NCBI GenBank assembly: GCA_030694265.1
Contig: JAUXYP010000001.1
Span: 62,001 to 126,000, forward strand
Source of the DNA: Sulfuricurvum sp.
GTDB taxonomy: Bacteria > Campylobacterota > Campylobacteria > Campylobacterales > Sulfurimonadaceae
Direction: 5' to 3'
DNA length: 64,000 bases
This document shows positions 55,477 to 64,000 of the stretch, one piece after another. The notes under the pieces were generated by a model. That model had not been told where the DNA came from. It saw only the letters and a list, made by a program, of their open reading frames with translations, and searched no databases. Made by a program: the position numbers and the translations under genes. Each line of letters opens with the position of its first letter. The first letter of the stretch is position 1.

Positions 55477-55852
55477 GTGATAGCGTATCACCAAAGAACA
55501 ACTCTCTGTTGTTGTCGAAATTAGTGACTAAAGTCCCAAAGCATTCGGCAAGTTCTCGGATTGTCTCTATATTAGGTTCTATATAAACTTTATTCCCTTT
55601 TTTCTCAACGCTAATGACTTTTGCTTCTTTTAGCTCTTTGATATGTGCAGAGATTGTCGGAAGAGAAAAATTAAAATGTTCCGCAACGGTACTAACACAC
55701 GTAGCAATAGGATTTACTTTAACACCGGGCTGTACTTTATCCAGAGAGCAGGTGTATCCTCCGGTAAAAACATTTTTGAAAATCATAAAACGGGTTTGAT
55801 TACTAAGTGCTTTGAAAATTTTTAACTTTTGTTCCATATCGAGCATAAACAT
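55469..55852 (-). CDS. ArsR family transcriptional regulator
   Basis: A 127-residue winged-helix repressor. The HTH is VAEHFNFSLPTISAHIKELKEA, with wing VISVEKKGNKVYIE. Cysteines at 35, 52 and 104 could bind a thiophilic ligand such as arsenite, or sense sulfur/redox, but the ELCVCDL motif of classical ArsR is absent. Alternative in-frame starts exist at residues 3 and 6. It converges on the methyltransferase (8-base overlap) and diverges from the rhodanese gene, whose spacer holds a palindrome. Confidence 0.88.
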   Translation of the reverse strand: MFMLDMEQKLKIFKALSNQTRFMIFKNVFTGGYTCSLDKVQPGVKVNPIATCVSTVAEHFNFSLPTISAHIKELKEAKVISVEKKGNKVYIEPNIETIRELAECFGTLVTNFDNNRELFFGDTLSLK

Positions 55853-55893
55853 CCTTGATTGTTTTAAGGTTTGCTATTGTACCATACATATCA

Positions 55894-55914
55894 CTTAGTA
55901 ATTTAGCTAATAAG
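55894..55914. promoter_or_regulatory. imperfect palindrome between arsR and the rhodanese gene, candidate operator
   Basis: CTTAGTAATTTAGCTAATAAG is imperfectly symmetrical and contains the perfect TTAGCTAA (55903-55910). It lies 27-47 bases upstream of the rhodanese ATG and upstream of a TACAAT box (55876-55881, minus) for arsR. A repressor there could control both directions. Confidence 0.4.
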
Positions 55915-55940
55915 GTTATTTACATATATAGGAGTATAAA

Positions 55941-56402
55941 ATGAAAGTTAAAGTTGCATTAATGGTAGCGGGTTTGATGATAGGTTCATCCCTTATGGCA
56001 GGTCAAGCAGAAGCAGAAAAGCTGGTCTCTGCGGCAAAGCAAGAGGCGGGAGAAATGGCTCCTAAAGAGTTGAAAAAAATGATTGATGCGGAAAAAAGCG
56101 TGATCGTTATGGACGTGCGTGAAGAGAACCAGCGTGCAGAGGGTGAGATTTACACAACGACTACAATGGCAATCACACGCGGAAATTTGGAATTTGAAGT
56201 GCTGAATAAAATCAAAGATAAAAATGCAGTCATTGTAACTTATTGTCGTAGTGGTGGACGAGGTGCATTGGCCGCTCAGACGCTCAAAAAGTTAGGTTAT
56301 GTTAATGCAACAAATCTACAAGGTGGATTAAAAGGATGGGCTAAAGAAGGTTATCCGATTGAAACAGGATTAGGGGTTACTTTACTAACTAAAGAACAAT
56401 AA
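55941..56402 (+). CDS. exported single-domain rhodanese
   Basis: A 153-residue periplasmic protein with a signal peptide (1-20), a short helical region, and a rhodanese domain (about 40-145) with the active-site loop YCRSGGRG (Cys102), DVREENQRAEGEI and the terminal NLQGGLKGWAKEGYPIE. A sulfurtransferase that moves sulfane sulfur in the periplasm is likely. It is divergent from the ArsR gene. The 189 bases after it hold AT-rich sequence with a short near-repeat (TATATTGAT twice) and the rplU promoter, nothing else I can name. Confidence 0.88.
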   Translation: MKVKVALMVAGLMIGSSLMAGQAEAEKLVSAAKQEAGEMAPKELKKMIDAEKSVIVMDVREENQRAEGEIYTTTTMAITRGNLEFEVLNKIKDKNAVIVTYCRSGGRGALAAQTLKKLGYVNATNLQGGLKGWAKEGYPIETGLGVTLLTKEQ

Positions 56403-56546
56403 GACAATCTATTAGGTGGGTCTAATATATATTGATGTACAATCACGTAGCTAGATTATAGGTCAGATTGACGTATATTGATACGTAAACTTGTGGGTTG
56501 TTGTAATAAGTACTCCATTTTAATTTAAGCTTAAATATTATTTCGC

Positions 56547-56552
56547 TACAAT
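56547..56552 (+). promoter_or_regulatory. -10 box of rplU-rpmA
   Basis: TACAAT lies 39 bases before the rplU ATG, behind an AT-rich stretch with TTAAGCTTAA. No -35 box is obvious. Confidence 0.4.
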
Positions 56553-56591
56553 TCGCAACTTTTTGTAGACTTGTAAAGTAAGGAACACGTA

Positions 56592-56900
56592 ATGTACGCA
56601 ATTATCAAAAACGGCGGAAAACAGTACAAAGTTCAAGAGGGTGATATCCTTTTGTTCGATAGAATGAGTCTTGATCCAAAGACTACCGTCGAAATCAAAG
56701 AAGTTCTTGCCGTTAATAACGGTGAACTTAGAACTGGTACTCCATATGTAGAGGGTGCTGTAGTCACTTTTGAAGTTATTAATGAGGGCCGTGACCGTAA
56801 AGTCATCGTTTTCAAAAAACGTCGTCGTAAAGACAGTAAAGTTAAGCGTGGTTTCCGTAGAGATCACACACGCGTTCGTATCGTTAAGATCGCTGCGTAA
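56592..56900 (+). CDS. rplU: 50S ribosomal protein L21
   Basis: A 102-residue protein with the whole-length L21 pattern: [33 protein letters not shown], and the basic C-terminal [20 protein letters not shown] that binds 23S rRNA. The paired gene rpmA follows after 20 bases. Confidence 0.97.
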   Translation: MYAIIKNGGKQYKVQEGDILLFDRMSLDPKTTVEIKEVLAVNNGELRTGTPYVEGAVVTFEVINEGRDRKVIVFKKRRRKDSKVKRGFRRDHTRVRIVKIAA

Positions 56901-56920
56901 TTATAAAGTAGGAGGACAGC

Positions 56921-57178
56921 ATGGCTCATAAGAAAGGTCAAGGTAGTACACAGAATAACCGCGACTCAGCGGGACGTAGACTCGGTGTCAAAAAATATGG
57001 TGGTGAAGTAGTACGTGCGGGTAATATCATTATCCGTCAGCGCGGAACAAAAGTTCACCCTGGTAAAAATATCGGTATGGGTAAAGACCACACTTTGTAT
57101 GCATTGGTTGACGGTGTTGTTTTATTTCACCGTAAAGACAAAAAACGCAAACAAGTTTCTGTCGTTCCTGCCGCATAA
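56921..57178 (+). CDS. rpmA: 50S ribosomal protein L27
   Basis: An 85-residue protein starting [19 protein letters not shown] after Met; the N-terminal tail reaches the peptidyl-transferase centre. [20 protein letters not shown] is the family signature. No N-terminal leader as in Firmicutes is present. An AGGAGG site precedes ATG. Confidence 0.97.
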   Translation: MAHKKGQGSTQNNRDSAGRRLGVKKYGGEVVRAGNIIIRQRGTKVHPGKNIGMGKDHTLYALVDGVVLFHRKDKKRKQVSVVPAA

Positions 57179-57186
57179 TTTTCCTC

Positions 57187-57214
57187 ATCGGGCATCTTCG
57201 CCCGATCTCTTTAG
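57187..57214 (+). terminator. hairpin terminator after rpmA
   Basis: ATCGGGC-atcttc-GCCCGAT gives a 7-bp GC-rich stem 8 bases after the rpmA stop, followed by a weak T-rich run. It separates rplU-rpmA from obgE, which then has its own promoter. Confidence 0.65.
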
Positions 57215-57250
57215 TTTTCCAACAATGTATTTTCTTAATAGTGTACTTTT

Positions 57251-57277
57251 TTGACAGTCTTGAAGTTCAAGTATAGT
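57251..57277 (+). promoter_or_regulatory. promoter of obgE
   Basis: TTGACA, 15 bases, TATAGT; the -10 ends 24 bases before the obgE ATG. The spacing is shorter than the usual 17. Confidence 0.45.
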
Positions 57278-57301
57278 TTTAAGCCAGATAAGGATTGATG
57301 A

Positions 57302-58396
57302 ATGTTTAGCGATAGCGTAGTAATAACTGTTTCTTCGGGTAAAGGTGGAGCAGGATGTGTCGCGTTTAGACGCGAAAAGTTTGTCATCCAAGGCGGACCT
57401 GATGGTGGTGATGGCGGAAAAGGTGGAGATGTTTACTTTAAAGTAGATAATAATACCCATACGTTGGCCAATTTTCAGGGAAATAAAACGCTCAAAGCCG
57501 AAAAAGGTCAGCCGGGTTCAGGATCGAATATGTACGGTAAAGCCGGTAAAAAGCTCACGATCGTTGTTCCACCAGGAACACAGGTTGTTGATGTGGAAAC
57601 GGGTGAAGTTCTTCTGGATCTATTAACAAACGGTCAAGAAGTTTTATTTCTAACCGGCGGTCGCGGTGGTCTTGGAAACGTTCACTTTAAATCTTCGATC
57701 AATCAAAAACCGATGTATGCGCAACCGGGTGAACCTGAAACCACGCGTATTGTAAGACTTGATCTTAAGCTTATCGCGGATGTAGGACTTGTCGGTTTTC
57801 CTAACGTTGGAAAATCAACACTTATTTCTACGGTTTCCAATGCACGTCCTGAAGTAGCAAACTACGAGTTTACAACATTGACCCCGAAACTGGGTCAGAT
57901 TAATATCGGTGAATTTGATTCCTATATCATGGCGGATATTCCGGGTATTATTGGTGGGGCTCACGAGGGCAAAGGTCTTGGTCTCAAGTTTTTACGCCAC
58001 ATTGAGCGGACCAAAACATTGTTGTTTATGATTGACTTAGCGTCTTATCATGAACTTCAACATCAGTATGAAACACTTAAAGAAGAGCTTGCGAAATTCT
58101 CGCCACTGTTGGCTGAACGTAATTTTGCGATTGCATTAACAAGATCAGATGCCATGAGCCCTGAAGAAGCAAAAGAAAAAAGTAATGCATTTTTGAAATT
58201 GCTCAATCTCCAGCCGATTAAAAAAAGCCGTTTCGGATTTAGTGAAGAGTATCCGGTATTTGAGCAGGAAAATTTTGATGAAGGGTTCCGCGATGTTTCT
58301 TTGCCATTTTTTGTGGCACCAATCTCTTCAGCGACCAGTTTGAATATTAAACCTCTTACCTATGCTCTTTACCATATGGTTCAAATAGAGCGTTAA
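57302..58396 (+). CDS. obgE: Obg GTPase (CgtA)
   Basis: A 364-residue GTPase of late 50S subunit assembly, linked to ppGpp signalling. The glycine-rich Obg fold is at 1-158 ([34 protein letters not shown]), and the G domain has G1 GFPNVGKS at 165-172, G3 DIPG and G4-like TRSD where NKXD would be usual. A short C-terminal extension follows. Its stop overlaps the proB start. Confidence 0.96.
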   Translation: MFSDSVVITVSSGKGGAGCVAFRREKFVIQGGPDGGDGGKGGDVYFKVDNNTHTLANFQGNKTLKAEKGQPGSGSNMYGKAGKKLTIVVPPGTQVVDVETGEVLLDLLTNGQEVLFLTGGRGGLGNVHFKSSINQKPMYAQPGEPETTRIVRLDLKLIADVGLVGFPNVGKSTLISTVSNARPEVANYEFTTLTPKLGQINIGEFDSYIMADIPGIIGGAHEGKGLGLKFLRHIERTKTLLFMIDLASYHELQHQYETLKEELAKFSPLLAERNFAIALTRSDAMSPEEAKEKSNAFLKLLNLQPIKKSRFGFSEEYPVFEQENFDEGFRDVSLPFFVAPISSATSLNIKPLTYALYHMVQIER

Positions 58397-59163
58397 TGAA
58401 ACGGCTGGTAGTAAAAGTCGGTAGTGCCGTTTTAAGCGAACAAAACCGTATCGCGAAGGATCGGATGCACAATCTGGTCGATTTTATTGCTGAATTAAAA
58501 TTACGTTATGAAGTGATACTGGTATCTTCTGGAGCAGTTGCTGCAGGATATACCGAACTCAAACTTGATAAAAAAGTACTTGCGAATAAGCAAGCTTTAG
58601 CTTCTATCGGCCAGCCGATCTTGATGAACAAATACAAAAAAATGTTTGAATCTCACAATATCCTCCCCTCCCAAATTTTAGTTACCGCTGCTAACTTTAA
58701 TACCCAAGAAGAGTCGCAAAAAGCGAAAGACACCATTGAGACCTTATTGCAGCATAATGTTGTACCGATCATCAATGAAAATGATGCAACGGCAACTGAA
58801 GAACTTGTTTTAGGGGATAATGATCAGCTTTCTGCATATGCGGCATATCATTTTGGTGCGGATATGCTGGTCATACTTTCAGATATTGATGCCTACTATG
58901 ATAAAGATCCTAGAGTACATGAGGATGCTAAAGTGCGTTCCCATATTGCGGCCATTGAGCCTGAAGAACTTACTCGCGAGGTGACGCCGAACCATAATTT
59001 TGCAACCGGCGGGATTGTCACAAAGCTAAAAGCGGCAGATTTTTTACTCAAGCGCGGTAAAGCGATGTTCTTAGCCAGCGGTTTTGATCTCGCCGATGCG
59101 AAGTCATTTCTTTTGGATGACGTGCATTGCGGCGGAAGCCTCTTTCAAGCGAATACCCTTTAA
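58396..59163 (+). CDS. proB: glutamate 5-kinase (short form, no PUA domain)
   Basis: A 255-residue amino acid kinase family enzyme that phosphorylates glutamate for proline synthesis. [30 protein letters not shown] and [12 protein letters not shown] and [11 protein letters not shown] are conserved. It stops at the end of the kinase domain and lacks the C-terminal PUA domain of the E. coli enzyme. It sits in the obgE-proB-fmt order known from C. jejuni. It overlaps obgE and fmt by one base each. Confidence 0.95.
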   Translation: MKRLVVKVGSAVLSEQNRIAKDRMHNLVDFIAELKLRYEVILVSSGAVAAGYTELKLDKKVLANKQALASIGQPILMNKYKKMFESHNILPSQILVTAANFNTQEESQKAKDTIETLLQHNVVPIINENDATATEELVLGDNDQLSAYAAYHFGADMLVILSDIDAYYDKDPRVHEDAKVRSHIAAIEPEELTREVTPNHNFATGGIVTKLKAADFLLKRGKAMFLASGFDLADAKSFLLDDVHCGGSLFQANTL

Positions 59164-60074
59164 TGACCCGTATTATCTTTATGGGTACGCCGGATTATGC
59201 GGCGGATATTTTAAAAACGTTGATGGCTGCTGATGATATTGAAGTAGTTGCTGTTTATACTCAACCGGACAAACCGGTAGGACGCAAGGGAACATTAACT
59301 CCTCCACCGGTAAAAGTATTAGCACAAGAGGCACATATCCCGGTGATACAACCTTCACGTTTACGGGATGAGAATGTTGTTGAAGAGTTATTGAAAATTA
59401 AGTGCGATATGATCATTGTTGCAGCATATGGTCAGATTCTGCCAAAAGCTATTTTGGATTATGCCCCGTGTGTTAATCTGCACGCATCCATTCTCCCACA
59501 ATATCGAGGTGCCAGCCCGATTCAGCAAAGCTTATTGCATAATGATACTAAAAGCGGTGTGACGGCGATGTGGATGGATGAAGGGCTTGATACAGGTGCG
59601 ATTATAAAGATTGCAACCGTTGATGTTTCCCCTGATGAGATGGTGGAAACCTTATATACCTCGCTAACAAAGATCGCTAGGGATCTGACCGTCGATGTTA
59701 TCCACCATTGGGACCGAAAAACGGCTGTTTCTCAAAATGATGCAGAAGCGACGCATTGCAGTAAGATATCCAAATCAGATGGATTGACAGCGTTTGAAAA
59801 TGCCGTAGATATTTATAATAAATATCGTGCATTTACTCCATGGCCCGGTATTTATTTGGAATCAGGACTCAAACTTAAAGAGATGGAATTAGTAGAAAAT
59901 GAAAGCCATGGAAGTGCAGGTGAGATAGTCACAATTGAACCTCATGGCGTTGTTGTACAATGCAATCAAGGATCGTTACGTTTGATCAAAGTTCAAGCTC
60001 CTTCAAAACAAGAGACATCGGCGATAGCCTACTTAAATGGAAAGCGACTTGGGTGTGGAAATACACTGGTTTGA
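59163..60074 (+). CDS. fmt: methionyl-tRNA formyltransferase
   Basis: A 303-residue enzyme that formylates initiator Met-tRNA. The ATG at 59163 (in TAATG with proB) gives TRIIFMGTPDYAADIL. The catalytic segment NLHASILPQYRGASPIQ and DEGLDTGAII are present, and a C-terminal tRNA-binding barrel follows (about 205-303). The end overlaps the start of birA. Confidence 0.95.
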   Translation: MTRIIFMGTPDYAADILKTLMAADDIEVVAVYTQPDKPVGRKGTLTPPPVKVLAQEAHIPVIQPSRLRDENVVEELLKIKCDMIIVAAYGQILPKAILDYAPCVNLHASILPQYRGASPIQQSLLHNDTKSGVTAMWMDEGLDTGAIIKIATVDVSPDEMVETLYTSLTKIARDLTVDVIHHWDRKTAVSQNDAEATHCSKISKSDGLTAFENAVDIYNKYRAFTPWPGIYLESGLKLKEMELVENESHGSAGEIVTIEPHGVVVQCNQGSLRLIKVQAPSKQETSAIAYLNGKRLGCGNTLV

Positions 60075-60690
60075 TGAATTAGAATCAACACAAGCATATT
60101 TAATAGAAGCGCTTAAAGCGGAAATATTGAAGGCTCCTGTATGTGTGGGAGTATCTCTACAGACGCAAGGCAAGGGAAGCCGCGGTAACGAATGGATTGG
60201 TGAAAGAGGGAATCTTTTTATTTCTTTGGCCATTAATCGTTCCCAGTTGCCTAATGATTTGAAACTAGAGTCTTCCTCTATCTATTTTGCATTTATCATG
60301 AAAGAAGTTTTAACCAATTTAGGTTCGCAAGTGTGGCTGAAGTGGCCTAACGATTTTTATTTGGATCAGCAAAAAATGGGTGGCGTGATTACAAATTTAG
60401 TGGGTGATTGCCTTGTATGTGGGATTGGATTGAATCTTGCCCATGCACCAGTTGATTTTTCTAAAATAGACATTAGAATTACTTCACAAGAATTAACAAA
60501 TAGTTATGTTACAGAACTGAAAAAGTTTCCTTCATGGAAGCAGATATTTAGTAAATACAAGTTAGAATTCAATAGAAGTAAATCTTTCACGACGCATGCG
60601 GATGAAACGATTTTTAGATTAGAAGATGCCGTCTTATTAGAAGATGGTTCCCTTGAATGCAATGGGCAAAGGATATTTAGTTTACGATGA
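60049..60690 (+). CDS. birA: biotin-protein ligase (BirA catalytic domain only)
   Basis: A protein of about 213 residues that attaches biotin to carboxylase carrier proteins. [25 protein letters not shown] (biotinyl-AMP loop), [19 protein letters not shown] and CGIGLNL are conserved. The N-terminal DNA-binding domain of E. coli BirA is missing, so it does not act as a repressor. Starts possible: ATG 60037 (no ribosome site), TTG 60049 or GTG 60055 (both behind GGAAAG); TTG is chosen with low certainty. Confidence 0.88.
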   Translation: MGVEIHWFDELESTQAYLIEALKAEILKAPVCVGVSLQTQGKGSRGNEWIGERGNLFISLAINRSQLPNDLKLESSSIYFAFIMKEVLTNLGSQVWLKWPNDFYLDQQKMGGVITNLVGDCLVCGIGLNLAHAPVDFSKIDIRITSQELTNSYVTELKKFPSWKQIFSKYKLEFNRSKSFTTHADETIFRLEDAVLLEDGSLECNGQRIFSLR

Positions 60691-61469
60691 GCGAAGTAAT
60701 AGTTATTGCAAACCAAAAAGGTGGTGTGGGCAAAACCACAACCGCTGTAAACTTAGCTGCCTCATTAGCAGTGGCTGAGAAAAAAGTACTTCTTATCGAT
60801 GCTGATCCTCAAGCGAATGCGACAACCTCATTGGGGTATCATCGTAACAACTATGAGTTTAATATTTATCACGTTCTTATCGGGGCAAAAAAACTACGAG
60901 AGATCATTTTAAAAACGGAATTACCAAAGCTTTTTATCGCACCTTCGAATATTGGTCTGGTCGGAGTTGAAAAAGAGTATTATGATGCGGCAAATGCAAA
61001 AGGGAGAGAATTGATTCTCAAACGTGCAATCGCGCAGGTTAAAGATGAATATGACTATATTATTATTGATTCACCACCAGCTCTTGGGCCAATGACCATT
61101 AATGCTTTGAGCGCCTCTAACTCGGTAATAATTCCAATTCAGTGTGAATTCTTTGCTCTTGAGGGATTAGCTCAATTACTTAATACGGTTAAGCTGGTAC
61201 GTAAGACTATTAATCCAAAGCTTACCATCAAAGGGTTTCTTCCTACGATGTACAGTGCACAAAACAATCTTTCCAGGCAAGTATTCGCCGATTTACGACA
61301 GCATTTTCAAGCAAAATTATTTAAATTACGTGAAGATGAGTATATTGTCATACCGCGTAATGTCAAATTGGCAGAGTCTCCAAGTTTTGGAAAACCGGCA
61401 ATTTTATACGATGTAAAATCGAGCGGATCTTTAGCGTATCAAGATCTTGCTCACGCAATCATTGCTTAA
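60687..61469 (+). CDS. parA: chromosome partitioning ATPase ParA/Soj
   Basis: A 260-residue deviant Walker ATPase that segregates chromosome origins. The N-terminal KGGVGKTT (11-18) has the signature lysine, and [16 protein letters not shown] and [17 protein letters not shown] follow. No N-terminal DNA-binding domain is present, as usual for chromosomal ParA. It overlaps birA by 4 bases (ATGA). Confidence 0.96.
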   Translation: MSEVIVIANQKGGVGKTTTAVNLAASLAVAEKKVLLIDADPQANATTSLGYHRNNYEFNIYHVLIGAKKLREIILKTELPKLFIAPSNIGLVGVEKEYYDAANAKGRELILKRAIAQVKDEYDYIIIDSPPALGPMTINALSASNSVIIPIQCEFFALEGLAQLLNTVKLVRKTINPKLTIKGFLPTMYSAQNNLSRQVFADLRQHFQAKLFKLREDEYIVIPRNVKLAESPSFGKPAILYDVKSSGSLAYQDLAHAIIA

Positions 61470-61478
61470 GGATCGTAA

Positions 61479-62327
61479 ATGGCAAAAGCATCTGCACTAG
61501 GACGAGGTCTGGGCGCATTACTGAGTGAAATAGAAGAAGCATACGACAACGAACTTCCAAAACGAAATGGATTTGAAGAAATTTCAATTACAGAAGTTCG
61601 TCCTAACCCTTATCAGCCGCGTAAACATTTTGATCCTGCATCGCTTGCGGAACTTAGTGAATCAATAAAAAGTCATGGTCTTTTACAACCGATTGTTGTT
61701 AAAGAAACTCTTGACGGTTATGTCCTCATAGCGGGTGAACGACGTTTACGAGCAAGTAAATTAGCAAAATTTAAAACCATTAAAGCCATTATTGTTACGG
61801 TTAGTGATGAACAAATGCGTCAGCATGCGTTGATTGAAAATATTCAGCGTGATGAACTTAATGCGATTGACTTGGCACAAGCCTATCAGGAACTCATTGA
61901 GATTCATGAACTTACCCATGATCAGCTTTCTGGAACGGTTCATAAAAGTCGTGCGCAAATTACGAACACACTACGTTTACTGCAATTATCTGAGAAAGGG
62001 CGTAAAGCATTGATCGAGGGTAAAATAAGTGCCGGTCATGCAAAAGTAGTTGTAGGTATGGAAGGAAATGAACAATCATTAATGATTGATTCAATTATTG
62101 GACAAAAGCTGAGTGTTCGTGATGTAGAACAAATGGCAAAAAACATGAAACTTCCTACTCAAACGCCTGCGAGTCCAATTAGTAAAATGAATGAGCTAAA
62201 TTTTAATACATTGCAAAGCTATTTTGCAGACTTAGGTATTAAAACATCTAAAAAAGGGTCAAAATTGACCCTCGAATTTGATAGTAATGAGCAAATTGAT
62301 TCATTTTTAGTCACACTTTCTTCATAA
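61479..62327 (+). CDS. parB: chromosome partitioning protein ParB/Spo0J
   Basis: A 282-residue CTP-dependent parS-binding clamp. The N-terminal LGRGLGALL, the ParB box (VRPNPYQPRKHFDPASLAEL), the arginine-rich GERRLRASK (CTP-binding), the NIQRDELNAIDLAQAY box and the HTH with LTHDQLSGTVHKSRAQITN are visible, followed by a C-terminal dimer domain. I found no parS-like 16-mer within the window. Confidence 0.95.
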   Translation: MAKASALGRGLGALLSEIEEAYDNELPKRNGFEEISITEVRPNPYQPRKHFDPASLAELSESIKSHGLLQPIVVKETLDGYVLIAGERRLRASKLAKFKTIKAIIVTVSDEQMRQHALIENIQRDELNAIDLAQAYQELIEIHELTHDQLSGTVHKSRAQITNTLRLLQLSEKGRKALIEGKISAGHAKVVVGMEGNEQSLMIDSIIGQKLSVRDVEQMAKNMKLPTQTPASPISKMNELNFNTLQSYFADLGIKTSKKGSKLTLEFDSNEQIDSFLVTLSS

Positions 62328-62364
62328 TTTCAATCGTTTAACTATCCCTTCAATTTACAAGTTG

Positions 62365-62370
62365 TATAAT
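62365..62370 (+). promoter_or_regulatory. -10 box of the ATP synthase operon
   Basis: TATAAT lies 22 bases before the first ATP synthase ATG, and a strong AGGAGGTGG site follows. So the atp genes have their own promoter in the 65-base gap after parB. Confidence 0.55.
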
Positions 62371-62392
62371 CACGCAACTTTTAGGAGGTGGT

Positions 62393-62815
62393 ATGTTAGA
62401 TATAAGTCCGATGTTGCTAGGCAGCACACTGATTGTCTTCCTTGTCCTTATTGCCGCTCTTAATAGTTTGCTTTACAAACCTCTTTTCAACTATATGGAA
62501 AAAAGAGATGCAGATCTTAAAAAAGATCTCGAGCAAGTTGGAAACAACGATGCTGAGATTGCTGCATTTCATACACAAGCTGAAAAGATTATTAGTGATG
62601 CTAAACTAGAAGCGCATGTAATAAGAGAAAAAGTTGTTGCTGAGGCCAAGGCGTTGGCAAACAGCAAGATAGAGGCAAAACGTGCTGAACTGGCACTAGA
62701 ATATTCTAAGTTTGAAGACGCGATGTCTGAAGAACGTTCACGATTGAAAGAGGCGCTTCATGCAGAAGCACCATCTTTCCAAGCTGCTGTATCAGCTAAG
62801 CTAAATCAGATTTGA
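62393..62815 (+). CDS. atpF': F0F1 ATP synthase subunit b'
   Basis: A 140-residue peripheral-stalk subunit: one N-terminal membrane helix (LLGSTLIVFLVLIAALNSLLY), then a long charged coiled coil. It has the shorter b' form, paired with the next gene, as in Campylobacterota which carry a b/b' heterodimer stalk. Confidence 0.93.
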   Translation: MLDISPMLLGSTLIVFLVLIAALNSLLYKPLFNYMEKRDADLKKDLEQVGNNDAEIAAFHTQAEKIISDAKLEAHVIREKVVAEAKALANSKIEAKRAELALEYSKFEDAMSEERSRLKEALHAEAPSFQAAVSAKLNQI

Positions 62816-62824
62816 GGAGATAAT

Positions 62825-63340
62825 ATGGGTAAATTATTGGTTACTGTATTAATGCTCAGTGCTTATCTGTTTGGATCTGACGCTGTGCATGAGGGTTCTA
62901 CGGATATTGTACAACGTACCGTTAACTTTCTTATATTTGCAGGGATTCTTTATTATCTATTGGCAGAGCCGCTCAAAAGTTATTTTGGCGGCAGAAGTGC
63001 AGGAATCGCATCTGAACTTGAAAAAGTTCAAGAGCGTTTGCGCGAGTCAAAACGTTTGAAGGATGCTGCTGAACACAAGATTGATGATGCTAATCGTTTT
63101 GCAAATGATTTGAGTGAAATGAATAAAAAAGAGTGCAAGATCCTTAGTGAAAAAATCATGGCACAACATGAGATTGACGTTGAGATTGCACAAAAGCATA
63201 ACAAAGCATTAATGGATCTTGAAAAACGTAAAATGGTACGCGAAGTGGTCGCCGAGGTTATGGGCGATGTGATGCGTGCCAGTGATACGGCTATGGGTAA
63301 AGATGCCATGACAGACATTTTGAAAAAGAAGGTGGCCTAA
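62825..63340 (+). CDS. atpF: F0F1 ATP synthase subunit b
   Basis: A 171-residue subunit. A signal-like hydrophobic start (GKLLVTVLMLSAYLFG) precedes the membrane helix (TVNFLIFAGILYYLLAEPLK, about 37-56) and a long coiled coil. The extra N-terminal hydrophobic segment is a Campylobacterota trait of this subunit. The stop adjoins the atpH start. Confidence 0.92.
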   Translation: MGKLLVTVLMLSAYLFGSDAVHEGSTDIVQRTVNFLIFAGILYYLLAEPLKSYFGGRSAGIASELEKVQERLRESKRLKDAAEHKIDDANRFANDLSEMNKKECKILSEKIMAQHEIDVEIAQKHNKALMDLEKRKMVREVVAEVMGDVMRASDTAMGKDAMTDILKKKVA

Positions 63341-63877
63341 ATGCAGAACGAACTAATCGCAAAACGTTATGTTCAATCTCTGATGACCATCTTGGATGAA
63401 ACTTCATTGGATAATACGGCTGAACTTTTAAATGTTCTTACCACTGCCTTTAATGATAGTAAATTTCTTCAAATTATGAATAGTAATGATATCGCTGTTT
63501 TGGCTAAAACAAATTTGGTTCTTGGTATGGTAGAAAGTGCTAATAGCCTTGAAATCAATAACTTAATCAAGCTTTTAGGTGAAAACGGAAGATTATCGTT
63601 AATCCCTGCAATTTCAAAAGATTTAAAGCGTCAAATAGCTTCCAAGAAACGTGTTTATAATGGCCGTATCTACAGTATTTCTGAAATCAAGCAAGATTCG
63701 ATTGATGCAATCGCGAATGATTTAGGAAATAAAATGGGAGCTAAAATTTCATTACAGTTTGTTCCTTCAAACAGTGATGGCATACGGGTTATTGTAGATG
63801 ACCTGAATGTTGAAATTGATTTTTCAAAAAGCCGCCTTAATGCTCAGATCGTCGAGCACATTTTAAAAGCAATTTAA
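63341..63877 (+). CDS. atpH: F0F1 ATP synthase subunit delta
   Basis: A 178-residue OSCP/delta subunit at the top of the stalk. N-terminal helical domain starts [33 protein letters not shown] and the C-terminal strand-helix part ([18 protein letters not shown]) follow the family pattern. No gap after atpF. Confidence 0.93.
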   Translation: MQNELIAKRYVQSLMTILDETSLDNTAELLNVLTTAFNDSKFLQIMNSNDIAVLAKTNLVLGMVESANSLEINNLIKLLGENGRLSLIPAISKDLKRQIASKKRVYNGRIYSISEIKQDSIDAIANDLGNKMGAKISLQFVPSNSDGIRVIVDDLNVEIDFSKSRLNAQIVEHILKAI

Positions 63878-63897
63878 CCCTCACGAAAGGAGATATA

Positions 63898-64000
63898 GTG
63901 GTAGCAAAAGTACAAGTAGATGAAGTAAGTTCAATCATCAAAGAAAGAATTGGTAATTTTGAGCTTAATGTAGATATTAACGAAACCGGTAAAATCGTCT
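63898..64000 (+). CDS. atpA: F0F1 ATP synthase subunit alpha, N-terminal fragment (cut by window edge)
   Basis: The first 34 codons, starting GTG GTA after an AAAGGAG site. [16 protein letters not shown] and [10 protein letters not shown] match the conserved alpha-subunit N-terminus, and the gene follows atpH by 20 bases, the standard order. The rest is outside the window. Confidence 0.9.
   Translation, partial: MVAKVQVDEVSSIIKERIGNFELNVDINETGKIV

Noticed and set aside
56403-56591. Possible small RNA or decayed gene between the rhodanese gene and rplU
   Set aside because: The 189 bases are AT-rich with a short near-repeat and a weak 5-bp hairpin, but no coding pattern, terminator or known RNA fold.
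60687-62327. parS centromere site near parA/parB
   Set aside because: I looked for the TGTTTCACGTGAAACA type 16-mer around parAB and elsewhere and saw none; a genome-wide motif scan would be needed.

Overview
The window is an uninterrupted chromosomal segment from a Campylobacterota (epsilonproteobacterial) genome, probably a free-living Sulfurimonas/Sulfuricurvum-like member. The right arm rplU-rpmA-obgE-proB-fmt-birA-parA-parB-atpF'-atpF-atpH-atpA has the gene order I know from Campylobacter jejuni. The centre carries an argG...rplI-era core, also known from that group, and both Helicobacter/Campylobacter helical-shape peptidoglycan hydrolases (Csd4/Pgp1 and Csd6/Pgp2) are present. The genus is inference. 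I see no insertion sequence, prophage, CRISPR array or rRNA, and no intergenic gap longer than 300 bases.

Layout. 1-1420: a trypsin-like protease gene (cut by the window edge) behind a YbjN-like gene, divergent from pyrH. 1519-8567: pyrH, rpoZ, spoT, tyrS, a nitronate monooxygenase and a periplasmic amidase. 8646-11950: a PAS protein plus short chemoreceptor (CetB/CetA-like energy taxis) facing a full-length chemoreceptor. 12149-12340: tRNA-Gly and tRNA-Ser. 12406-16961: an exported protein, pyrF, an acetyltransferase and valS. 17053-19539: fliW and a UvrD/PcrA helicase, ending at a bidirectional terminator.

19552-34571 is a 15-gene block on the minus strand with almost no spacers. In transcription order it is argG, a ferredoxin:thioredoxin-reductase/rhodanese fusion, rplI, era, csd6, csd4, then a type IV pilus machine whose order matches the Vibrio MSHA locus (mshI-J-K-L-M-N-x-E-G) without pilins or prepilin peptidase. 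hslUV, which lies between rplI and era in C. jejuni, is absent here. 34650-35706 holds flaG-fliS-fliT-like under a recognisable sigma-28 promoter, with no fliD between flaG and fliS.

35815-42949 holds MFS and MATE transporters, an orphan PAS protein, a MutS-family ATPase without mismatch-recognition or HNH domains, dapE, a thioredoxin-fold protein and ridA. 42946-52992 is one overlapping seven-gene operon, marR - RND pump (adaptor, pump, outer-membrane lipoprotein) - EmrAB-like pump (adaptor, MFS) - TolC, with a sigma-70 promoter and a probable MarR operator. 53119-56402 holds a SlyD-like isomerase, a second thioredoxin-fold protein, a fusion of two methyltransferase domains, an ArsR regulator and an exported rhodanese; this looks like a small arsenic/sulfur/redox module of unknown function. 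56592-64000 is the ribosomal protein / Obg / chromosome partition / ATP synthase arm, cut inside atpA.

Candidates for something new are the tandem methyltransferase with its ArsR and rhodanese neighbours, the MSHA-like locus with an unrecognised exported protein between mshN and mshE, the FTR-rhodanese fusion next to the missing hslUV, and the stripped-down MutS protein.
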